Shown piece by piece: positions 12,120 to 21,447 of a stretch of DNA of 64,000 nucleotides. The stretch is from Saururus chinensis (Eukaryota > Streptophyta > Magnoliopsida > Piperales > Saururaceae), in the NCBI GenBank assembly GCA_035235625.1, contig CP141140.1:3767330-3831329 (forward strand), written 5' to 3'. Made by a program: the position numbers and the translations under genes. The notes under the pieces are model-generated. The model did no database searches and was not told where the DNA came from. It was given only the letters and a program-made list of their open reading frames with translations. How positions within the stretch are numbered: the stretch's first letter is position 1; each line of letters begins with the position of its first letter.

Positions 12120-13660
12120 TGACCCATTTTGCTGATGAATTGTTTCTTCCATTAATGCTCTGAAGGCTTGGGAAGTAAACTTAAATAGGATCACCCATCA
12201 CAGGAAGGTCGAGATTTCTGGAGTTGCTATTCCCCCATCATCATCCAAGGATGTTGCATCATAAACAAGAAATCCAATGACTGGGGTGACCATCATGTGG
12301 CCGGGGACATTGTAGAAATGGGAGGACTAGTTGCCCAGGTTTTGGTAGACAATGGCGAGCCTCTGGGTGTAGGGCGTCGGGAGGACCCTCGCCAGTATGG
12401 AGACATTGTTGTAGTTCACTCCCCTGATCCAGAAGCTGCCGGACTTGAGCTAGGCAACATTCACCTCAATGCCTGAGGTATCCATGAGAAGGAGAAGACG
12501 TGAGAGAAGGAAGAAACTACATGCCTCCCCTTCTTCCCACTCCGCCAAACCCAAATCTTGGCACCCGCCACCCCCTCCCCAGCCAAGGCCCGCCCTATCC
12601 AGGTCCACTTCACCAGCCCACGATGCGCCAGAGAGGACAGGATGGCCACCCCGATGTCACACACCCCTAGCACATCCACTGCCGTGTTGCGGCTATCAGA
12701 TGGTACTTCGGGCACGGAACACGGCTCAGGAGGGTCGACCATAGCCTGGGCAATGCCAAACTACATGGCGGTGATGGAGTTGGCCAAGGACTGCAATTAG
12801 GGCTGTGAAAATCCAACCCAACCCGTTTACCCGACCCCAACCCGACCCGCTTAACCCTGCACCCGACCCAACCCGACTACAGGTAGGGTTAGCATCAGGG
12901 TTTAGGCTCTTGACCCGTTTTGAATTTAGGGTCGGGTCGTACCCGACCCGCACAACCCGACCAACCAGACTTTTACCCGACTACAAATAATAAAGAACCC
13001 TATTATTATAGTTTTAGTCTATTGGATTTATTTATACTATTATTATAGTATGTTTTTAGTGGATACTATGTTGAACTAGAGGTGCTTAAACATAAATTTG
13101 GGCATAAATAAGATGTTTGAAGCATAGGTGTGATCACATATATTTTGCTTTGTTGTAGACTTCCATTTTGTGATAATAGAGGATGATATCTTCAAAGTGT
13201 GGTTAATTTATATATAGTTTAATTTTTTTTTGTTATTCTTTTAGGTGTGATGAATGAAATGAAAATATGTCATATTTTGTTATATTTATTACTACAAAAA
13301 AAGTATCCACAAATTAGCCAAAGAACCAAACATTTAAATTAATGTTGTAATGTATTTAATTTCATTTGTGTTTGCCCTTTGCAAAGAGAGAAGGTATATA
13401 ATATGAGTAACAAAAAAATTGTGGAAAAAAGTAGGGTTACCCGCATACTTGACCCGACCCGACCCGATTCCCAGCCCTAACTGCAATCACAGAGCGCGGC
13501 GAGGCAACATCCATTGACAGCGGAGTGGGAGAGGGGCAGCTCCACAAGGAAGCGCCTGTCCTTCCCGGCACCGGAGGTGTACTCCTAGAACCGAGGAGCC
13601 CCACCTTCAAGAGTGTCTATGCGGGGCCTACAGGGGCGTGCAACAGTCGTCATGCTGCAC
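12120..13660 (-). pseudogene. Gene-like fragment, unidentified, interrupted by a hAT element
   Basis: The sequence outside the hAT insertion (12120-12797 and 13488-13660) is GC-richer than its surroundings and reads partly open on the minus strand. Near 12430-12250 that strand gives FWIRGVNYNNVSILARVLP and, after a stop, YNVPGHMMVTPVIGFLVYD, which look protein-derived. In-frame stops are present and the hAT element splits it, so it cannot encode an intact protein. A segment at about 20190-20260 repeats part of it (a TATCCATGA motif, then CTGCCTCCCCTTCTTC-like sequence). I do not recognise the source family. It may be a gene fragment captured by the surrounding element. Confidence 0.4.
12798..13479. 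mobile_element. hAT-type non-autonomous element with 8-bp target duplication
   Basis: The element begins TAGGGCTGTGAAAATC and ends GATTCCCAGCCCTA, which are inverted termini. It is flanked by perfect 8-bp direct repeats ACTGCAAT (12790-12797 and 13480-13487). Eight-bp duplications with TAGGG-type ends are diagnostic of hAT elements. At 682 bp with no transposase ORF it is non-autonomous. Both ends are rich in ACCCGACCC repeats, which pair in opposite orientation. Confidence 0.9.
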
Positions 13661-14585
13661 AGACAGTGTAACATCCGGGAATTTTCTAAATTCCTGAAGT
13701 CATACACGTGGAAATTAAGGTGTAGGACCCCTTAATCTTCCCAAGGGAATAACTTAATCATCAAATGGGAAGTGGTGTATAAAGTTATATTGATGGAAAA
13801 TAGACCTAAAGGGCTTCGAAACGCCACCAAGAATGCGCAAATTGGAGTTCGGATGAGGGAGAAACAACTGTCTAAAGTTAAATATATCGTGCAGGATCCG
13901 TTTACCCGAATTGAACATGCGAATTGTCTATTTAAGTCACTATGCGGGCCCGATCAATTACTGTTCCAAAATTGGGTTTTTGATGCCTAATTTCTCATGG
14001 GATTAGGAGCCCTAATCCCATGCTTATAAAAGGCCTTCTTAGGGCACAATTTGAGGGGGTCTTTTGTCCGATTTGGGGAGCTTTTGGGACGGAGAAGGAG
14101 ATGAGGGAATTTTCCGGTGAGACTCCGGCGAAGCGTTGGCGACAGTGGATCGACGACAACTCAGCCTTCGAGGAAAGATTTTGAATCCAGATTAGTGATA
14201 TTTTATTATTAAAATATAAACTGTTTTGTTAATGGTGTGAATTAAGGGTGCTAACGAGCCGAGTCGAACCGAGTTTTGAAGTTTTTGAACTCGAGCTCGA
14301 TTTTGAAAGCTCGGCTCGAGCTCGACTTGAGCTCGATCGAAAAGCTCGAAGCCTAGCTCGAGCTCGGTTTGATCAAGGAGTTCGAAACTCGATTGAAGCT
14401 CGAGCTCGAAAATACACCATTGTAGCTCAAACCTATGTTCGAATTGAGCTCGAATCCCAATTACAACCCAAATTATTTTTCCCTATAAAAAACCATATTA
14501 ATTTAAAAAATCACATCAACATTACAAAAATAAAAAAGATTATAACAACTATAATTCCATTCTATTAAAGTTATAAATACATGCA

Positions 14586-14588
<3 letters not shown>

Positions 14589-14642
<54 letters not shown>
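14589..14642. repeat. (AT)n microsatellite
   Basis: About 26 uninterrupted AT units, followed by a short (AC)n run and then (GT)n/(GA)n. The tract lies in the middle of the GAGCTCGA-armed element. Confidence 0.95.
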
Positions 14643-14651
<9 letters not shown>

Positions 14652-14857
14652 AACGCATATACGTATATGTGTGTGTGAGAGAGAAATAATCAATTAGTGA
14701 TCTAGTAGTTGCTAAGAGAAGTATAATCGTACGCACATAAGTAAAAAAGACCAATATGATTAGTTAAATTAAGAATATGCAAGTAAAATTACATGTTTAT
14801 ATTTATTAAGATTAGAATAATTAAAGGTAGTATTTAAAAATTTAATAATATATATTA

Positions 14858-15775
14858 GAGAAATTTATTTAAATAATAATTTTTAAATAAATATTTACCA
14901 ATTTAGACCACTTTGGGAAATATTTCATAAAGTAGTGTTGGTTTTTTCCACAAAGGCGCCACCTGCGTGGCTTTTTTATTTTTTTTATTTTGTCCTTCTC
15001 AGTACTCCCCTCCCCTCTCTCTCTCCACTCTCTCTCTCTCTCTCTCCTCACACTCTCTCCTCTCTCTCTTCTCTCTCTATCTTCACTCTATCTCCTCTCT
15101 CTCTTCACACTCTCTCCTCATTCTCTCTCCTCTCTCTCTTCACACTCTCTCCTCACTCTCTCTCCTCTCTCTCTTCACTACCTCCCCTCACACTCTCTCT
15201 CCTCTCTCTCTTCACTCTCTCTCCTCTTTCTTTCTACAATCTCTCTCTCTTCTCTCCACTTTCTCTCTCTATTCACTATCTCTCTCTCCTCTTTCTCTCT
15301 TTATTCATTGTCTCCTCTCTCACTCCACTCTCTCTCCTCTTTCTCTCTCTATTCATTCTCTTAAAGAGGAGAGAGAGAAGGGAAAGAGGAGAGAGAGTGG
15401 AGAGAGAGAGAAGAGAGAGTGAATAGTGAGAAAGAGGGGAGAGAAGAGAGAGGAGAGGAGAGAGAGAAAGAGTGGATAGAGAGAGTAGAGAGAGAAGATA
15501 GAGGAGAGAGAAGAGAGAGAGAGTGAAGAGGAGAGAGAGAGGAGGGGAGGGGAGAGAGGGAAATACTGAGGAGGGGAGGGGAAAGAGGGAAATACTGATT
15601 TCGTCAGGACACAGTATTGATTTCGTCCTTTAGAAGGACGAAATCAAAAAAAAATTCAAAAAAAATCCATGCAGGCGCCAGCTAGCTAGTGCTTGCATGG
15701 CAAAAAGCAACAACACTTTGAGAAATCTAAATTGGTAAATATTTTTTAAAAAAATATTATTTAAATAAATTTTCC
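14858..15775. mobile_element. Foldback Mutator-like MITE A with CT/GA arms
   Basis: The ends GAGAAATTTATTTAAATAAT and TTATTTAAATAAATTTTCC are inverted repeats. The element is flanked by perfect 9-bp direct repeats TATATATTA (14849-14857 and 15776-15784), the target duplication size of Mutator-like elements. The inverted repeat extends inward through paired motifs (CACTTTG/CAAAGTG, the GGCGCC-containing block, TTTCGTCCTT/AAGGACGAAA). It then runs into a long CT-rich left half and GA-rich right half meeting near 15362, so most of the 918 bp can fold into one hairpin. The serine/leucine-rich ORFs at 14935-15426 are translations of the CT tract, not genes. No transposase is present. Confidence 0.85.
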
Positions 15776-15944
15776 TATATATTATATAGATGAATAAGGG
15801 TATAATAGGAATAAAATAATTTTTCATACCTACATTCTCAATTTTATTAGTAGTAGGATTTATATTTATTTTAAATTTAATAACATAATATAGATATTAT
15901 ATACAATAATATATAATATATTACATACTATATATTAATGTATA

Positions 15945-16687
15945 GGGAAATTTATTTAAATAATAGTTTTTTAAAAAATATTTACCGATTTAGATCACTT
16001 TTTCCAAAGTGGTGTTGTTTTTTGCCACGCAGATGCTAGCCAAGCCTGTGTGGCTTTTTTTGAATTTTTTTTTTATTTTGTCCTTTAGAATAACAAAATC
16101 AATATTGTGTATCAGTACTTCCCTTTCTCCCCTCCCCTCCTCTCTCTCTCTCTTCACACTCACTCTCTCTTCTCTCCTCTTTCTCTCTCTCCTCTTTCTC
16201 TCTCTTCACTCTCTCTCTCCCCCCTCTTCTCTCCTCTTTCTTTCTCTCTCTCCTCTTGCCCTTTTCTCTCTCCTCTTTAAGACAATGAATAGAGAGAGAA
16301 AGAGAAGAGAGAATGGAGTGAGAGAGTGAAGAGAGAGAAAGAGGAGAGAAGAGAGAGAGTGGAGAGATAGAAGAGAGAGAGAGTGTAGAAAGAAAGAGGA
16401 GAGAGAGAGAGTAGAGAGAGTGAGAGGAGAGAGAGTAAGAGGAGAAAGAGAGAGGAGAGTGAAGAGAGGACGGGAGGGGAGAGAGGGAAGTACTGAAATC
16501 AGTACACAGTATTGATTTCGTCCTTCTAAAGGACAAAATCAAAAAAAATTTAAAAAAAAACCACACATGCACTAGCTGCTTGGTTGGTGCCTGCGTGGCA
16601 AAAAGCAACACCACTTTGAGAAATATTTCCCAAAGTGGTCTAAGTTGGTAAATATTTAAAAAAAATTATTATTTAAATAAAGTTCCC
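15945..16687. mobile_element. Foldback Mutator-like MITE B with CT/GA arms
   Basis: A second member of the same family, 743 bp. It begins GGGAAATTTATTTAAATAAT and ends ATTTAAATAAAGTTCCC, and is flanked by perfect 9-bp direct repeats TAATGTATA (15936-15944 and 16688-16696). It shares with copy A the CACTTT...GTGGTGTTG block, the TTGTCCTTTAGAA block and a CT-rich half facing a GA-rich half, with the turn near 16280. Different target duplications show that A and B inserted independently, 169 bp apart. The minus-strand serine-rich ORF at 16099-16614 is low-complexity sequence. Confidence 0.88.
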
Positions 16688-19600
16688 TAATGTATATATA
16701 ATATATATTAGTACAAAATAACATAGAATATTATAGGTACACGAAAGGTGAAAGGTAAAAAAATTATATAATATAGGTATAATATATTAGTATATAACAA
16801 GTAATATATAACAAATTGAGTCGAGTTCGAGCCGAGCTTTGAGTCGATCTCGAGTCAAACCAATCAGGTTTCGAGTCGAGTCGATTCAAGCTGGATCATG
16901 TTCGAACTCGGCTCGTTTACTTTCAAGTTCGAATCGAGTTCGAGTCGAGCTCTATTCGAGCCGAGCCAATTCAGCTCGACGAGCTGGCTCGGCTCGTTAG
17001 CAGCCTTAGTGTGAATAGTGATTTCTGCAATCACTGTTCACTTCGCACTGTTTTTGTTTTCTGACTGCTGCCGGCCATCGGCCGACCGCTGGTGGCTGGA
17101 CCCACGTCTGGAGGGGCATGCCGGTCCTGGCCTTGGCCGCGGTGGCCGGGATGCTTAGCGGCGGCGGCGGCTTCTGCCGTTACTGCACAGTAAAAAAAAG
17201 GGGAAAGGAATAGTTTCCGGCTCTCGGTAGGGCGGGGACGGCTGGGGACAGGCAGCGGGTCTGGGCCTCTGGAATCTCTGGATCCCAGCGATCCAGTCGG
17301 TTCCGGGATGTTTCCCGGCCGTGGCGACTGGCCGCCGCGCCGAACAGTTCGTTTTAAAAAAAAAAAGAGAAAGAGGGCGACTTTGGCCCGGCCGGCCACC
17401 GGGCGACGGCGGGGGCCAGCTCCATTGTGATCGCCGCATGGTGGCGATCCGGTGGACCTCAGCCCACCGCCCGGCCATGGTGGCCAGGGGCGGCACCGCC
17501 AGAGGCGTTTCCGCCTCTGGCCGGACGTGGGGAAGACGACCCGCGTTGCAAGTCGTCAACCCAAACCGGCCCGGGTTGGGTTTTTTTTTAAAAAAAAGGG
17601 GAGGAATCAAACTGGGTCCGGTTCTAGGGCCTTTACTTGTTCTAAAAATTTAGAAAAATTACCCGTAGACTTTGAGAGAGTTACGAGTGTTTTGACCAAG
17701 TTTCAGGACCAGTAAAAATCCCAGAGTCTCTAAAATGGCCTTTCTACCCCTGGTAGTTAAATCATCGTGCAAAAACCATTTACCTGGCTTCGGGGCTCCG
17801 GTTCAGGGGCCTATGAATTGGTTTAAAACTTGAGAAAATTCTCAGTGAGAATTTACTGAGTAACCTAATTATAGGCCAAATCTCTTAGTGAAGAAAAATA
17901 CCAATGAGTGGTTAATTGACCCTTTTGCCCTTAGGGTTTATAGTAAACTGTTAGTCAAAACCTGGGTTGGTTCAAGGGGTTCACGACCCCGTCACATGCT
18001 AAGAAAATTACACAGGATCCATGAAGTCAAGTAGTGCCTTTGAGCCTAATTTTGGACCCATTGGATGTCATTAAGGCCTTAAACCAAATGACATAAATAC
18101 CCCTTAGAGTGTGACCCGCCCACATTCGTGTGAATGAAAGTGTGAGTCGGTTTGAGAGTGGAGCCTTGTGAGAGGTCAATGACTTAAATCAATAGAGGGG
18201 TAGTAAAATGACTAGAATGACCCAAGGGAGGGTATCATGCCTTAGGTGGTAAAATTACCCTAATGCCCTTAGGGGCAATATGTTCTATTTTTTATGAAAC
18301 AGATGACCTAGTGAATCAAGAGTTAAGGTACCCTATAAATGACTTCGAAAGGAAGGGGTGTGACTGGTAGGTGACACGAAGACCTTGACAGGTCACAGTA
18401 TCATGGGAAACCAATGGAGAACCCTAATTCTCAGGGATTAGGGCAGTGTATTACACATGTCTGTAACACAGCACAGAAATCCACTAGGGCATTATATACG
18501 GCGCTTGTGGAATATGTTAATTTACATATTGGGCTTGAATTCTCTGAGCCCTGGCCTTGCAAATGAATGCAATGGGCCTCCGTTTATTATTTATACATTT
18601 GTATGATTGCATGATTATTTATGCTTATGCATGCTTTTGATATTGATGCATTGATTTATATCAGTAATTTAAGATTAATGAAGATTAATCAAGAGACATG
18701 GGTTGCTGTTGGTTTGAGGGGAGAACATCTAATCAAGATAAGGACTAAAATACCCTCTTTAGGGTTGGGACCAGTTCATGGAGTGAACGGGGCCCTGACA
18801 TAGAATTTGACCTTAGTTAATGAACCAAGGGTGATTTGGGAATGTTCTCTGAGTCATAGCTCAGTGGATGAGCTATTTAGTGGGCCGATTCACAAGGTGA
18901 AGAGGACCCACATGGTTGAGTGGTTACTTGACTGGATGAAAATAATCTAGTCTAAGTTTCAGAAGTTTGAGGGAGTCAATGGTCATAAGGACCTGAGGCT
19001 TCTATGGATATATTAGTAATGTCTTATAAGACATTTTCTCCCAGCGTTGGGAAGGTGGAGATTGCAATATGCATCTTCATCGCCACGACGGTTTGGGTAT
19101 TGACCAGAGGGTCTTTACCGCGGGTCTCCCGCAGGTCTTCCCAGGACTATTTAGTACGTACGAAAAGCGAAGTTACATGAGCATCATGGAAGGCTTGTGT
19201 TTCTTGTCAATTTGTGTCCATGAGCACAGTTAGGATCCTCTTCCCCAAATTCGTGGCAAGCTATTGAGAGACCTGGGGATTTGGGTCAAGCTGTTGTTAA
19301 GCAGTCTACTCCAAGGCTGGAGTCCTTTATTTGGAGATTTCTCGAGGGACGAGTCATCTCCGAGTTGCAGATTTGATAGTTTTAATTATCGAACAAGGGA
19401 TGTGAGATAATTAATAACAATGTTTGATATTGTTTGTTAATTAGACAAGTAGAACGGTTAAAGGACTTACTAAAATGTAGGTTGAAAATATCTAAGCATT
19501 GCATGTGTGATGCTATGCTTCTTAGGATAGAGTAGTTTCTAGGCAGAACTACGTTTGGATCCGATCTTGTTGGAAACATTGGAGATGTTGTCTGATGAGT

Positions 19601-20076
19601 ACGTAGGCAACTAACATCGGGTGATGTTAGCCGGATTCGAAAAATATTAATAAAACTTTTTGTCATTTGGAAGCTCTTCTCCTGTGGGCGGAGATGCTCT
19701 ATTGTGGTTGTGGTTGTTGTTTGGTTTGCTTTGTTGCAAATTCTCCAGGCGACGAAAAGTAAGACCAAGGCAGGCGTGCACAAGAGGTTTCTGCATTTCT
19801 GTAACTCCGGTACGTAAGTGTACCTTAAGCGTGAGAGTCAACTTATTATTTATTTTCAGATGGACGATGGACTTGTACTTAGATGGATGAGCTGGTCTTT
19901 ATAAATTTTTAGATGTTAAATAATATCGTATGATTTGATATTCGTATTTGTAAACCCCAGTTATCATGACCTGGATATTTAATCGAATGGTTTGTTTTGT
20001 ATTTAAAGAAAAAAAATTTCTCGCTACTTACTGTTCGTGCTATAAACAAATGCTTTTAAAAATCCGGGTCGTGACA

Positions 20077-20507
20077 AATAGCCTGGGCAGGGAGGTGTCA
20101 CCTTCTTCCACCAGCAACCTGAGGCAATGGCTGAGCTGAGAAAAGGAGAAGACATGAGCGGAGCAAGCAATGGTTTGCCGGCTATGCGCTTGATCTTGGA
20201 TATCCATGAAAAGGTGAAGGAAGAAATTGCCTGCCTCCCCTTCTTCTGTTGTGCCTCAACTTTTCTTTCGGGGGTATCGGATGGCTTGATTTAGACACAA
20301 CTTTATAAGAAACGGGTTTTCAATTTTTTATTTAAAAGTTATAAGTGAAGGCAGAAGTGGCTGATGTGCGAGTTTGAGGCCAGAGGACTTTAGGGGATGC
20401 GGGAGCGACGATTTCATACTTATTATTATGGTTAGACGCATAAAAGACATAATGTGATAAAAATAACGAAAATCACAAATGGAGCTATTAAAATATAACG
20501 GAGGGAG
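20077..20507. other. Right remnant of the Stowaway-bounded, gene-like sequence
   Basis: Between the LTR end and the right Stowaway-like terminus. Positions 20190-20260 resemble 12478-12540 (TATCCATGA, then GAAGGAAGAAA, then CCTCCCCTTCTTC), so the same or a duplicated gene-like sequence resumes here. There is no intact ORF. Confidence 0.4.
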
Positions 20508-20509
20508 TA

Positions 20510-21447
20510 TATATTTTTAAAATTTATTTTATTATTTTAATTAATTTATATTTACACGCACACATTCTTACTAGTTCTATCAAATCAAAAGCAGCTACGT
20601 TCTCTTTTAGGCTTATAATATTAGTGATATATTAAGGGAATCGCTTTCTCATGCTATGAGAATCACACCAGTGACCAGTCGTCGGACTCATCCTCCCTCA
20701 ACTCTTCATCGGTTGGGTGTTAGAGAGTTGACATTCGCGAGCTTGCCCACCGTCCATTTTGCTCCCGTGGGTGGTGGATCGGATCTGTTGAGGCTGAGGC
20801 TACATCCCTTTTGACGCCGGGAGCCAAAGTCAGTCATGATTTTGTGATTGTCTGGATTAATAACTAAGAAAAGTTCAATAATGAGGCAAATATCCGAGAT
20901 TAGCGAGAGAAGCTTCTGACAGAAGTCACAGAACGCGCTGTTGTTTTACTGGCCGCAGAGTCCTTCTTCTCTTTTGGTCTTCACATAGAAAAATGGGACT
21001 TTCTTTTGTTAAATGCCAAAACTTTCTTAAGCTGGCCTGGTCGGCTCGGCGTCTGAGTTATTGTTGATTCGGCGTTGACGGTTCACACCTCCCTTTCTTC
21101 CATGGCGGCTCCTCCCTTTTCCCGGCCAAGGTACTTTTGCCCTTCCGCTTCGTCCGCCCATCTCAATCCCGTGCATCCTCGATTCCCGCCATATTTCGTC
21201 TCTCTATCCCCTCTACTCATTTCTTTTTCTTCTTCTGACTCATTTGGTTTTGGCGCTCTTCTCCCCTTTAATTGTCAAGCCCCAGCTCGAGCTTAAGCTC
21301 AAACTTTTGGGAATTCGTATTGCCGTTTTAACGGCGGCGGCGTAGGTATTTGCCGCTGGCTTCCATTAAATTACCGGTTAACGCTATCGCCTTTTCTTCT
21401 GTTGTTTAGGTTTTAGCATCAGAGTAAGTGGGGGAGAGCTGTTGGTA
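20510..21447. promoter_or_regulatory. Upstream region of the mitochondrial carrier gene
   Basis: No gene seen. The sequence becomes C/T-rich (CTTCTTCTGACTCATTTGG near 21230) in the last 350 bp before the start codon at 21448, consistent with a promoter and 5' UTR. The ORF at 21075-21296 (MTVHTSLSSMAAPP) is serine/proline-rich, in a different frame from the carrier and matches no family known to me. No exact TATA box or start site is claimed. Confidence 0.4.

Larger units (their letters stand above)
14245..17005. mobile_element. Inverted-repeat element with GAGCTCGA-rich arms
   Basis: The left end GGGTGCTAACGAGCCGAG (14246) and the reverse complement of the right end (GGCTGCTAACGAGCCGAG, ending 17005) are near-identical inverted termini. 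TTA occurs on each side (14242-14244 and 17006-17008), suggesting a 3-bp duplication. Each arm, roughly 14246-14460 and 16815-17005, is dense in short palindromes of the AGCTCGA and GAGTCGAG kind. The middle holds an (AT)n tract and the two foldback elements described below, which inserted later. No transposase is visible. I infer a TIR DNA element but cannot assign a superfamily with confidence. Confidence 0.6.
13667..20076 (+). mobile_element. Gypsy-type LTR (apparently solo), with nested insertions
   Basis: It begins TGTAACATCCGGGAATTTTC and ends AAATCCGGGTCGTGACA, the paired termini of long plant gypsy (Del/Tekay-like) LTRs. No gag or pol sequence occurs inside. After removing the inverted-repeat element at 14245-17005 it is about 3.65 kb, a plausible LTR length for this lineage, so a solo LTR is the simplest reading. 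The flanking 5-mers (GACAG and AATAG) do not form a clean target duplication. The segment at about 17.0-17.6 kb is GC-rich with glycine, arginine and proline-rich spurious ORFs, as in the other LTR fragments here. Confidence 0.6.
11889..20509. mobile_element. Stowaway/mariner-like termini bounding a nested composite
   Basis: CTCCCTCTGTCCTAAATTAA at 11891 follows a TA. The inverse, with ...TAACGGAGGGAG at 20507 followed by TA, lies 8.6 kb away. After reverse-complementing, both ends read TACTCCCTCYGT, then an AT stretch, then GCTCCA-like sequence. This matches the CTCCCTCCGT terminal repeats and TA target duplication of plant Stowaway/mariner elements. After removing the hAT insertion (12798-13479) and the LTR (13667-20076), about 1.5 kb of original element remains. 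That is longer than a typical MITE, and it includes gene-like sequence. The two ends could instead belong to two separate truncated MITEs. Confidence 0.5.

Noticed and set aside
14935-15426. Long serine/leucine-rich ORFs in three frames (up to 163 aa)
   Set aside because: They are translations of a (CT)n tract inside a foldback element. All three frames are open and low-complexity, and there is no domain.
16099-16614. 171-aa minus-strand ORF
   Set aside because: Low-complexity S/L then E/K/R sequence from the CT/GA arms of the second foldback element.
13667-20076. Full-length autonomous gypsy retrotransposon
   Set aside because: No gag, protease, RT or integrase sequence lies between the termini, so only a solo LTR with nested insertions is supported.
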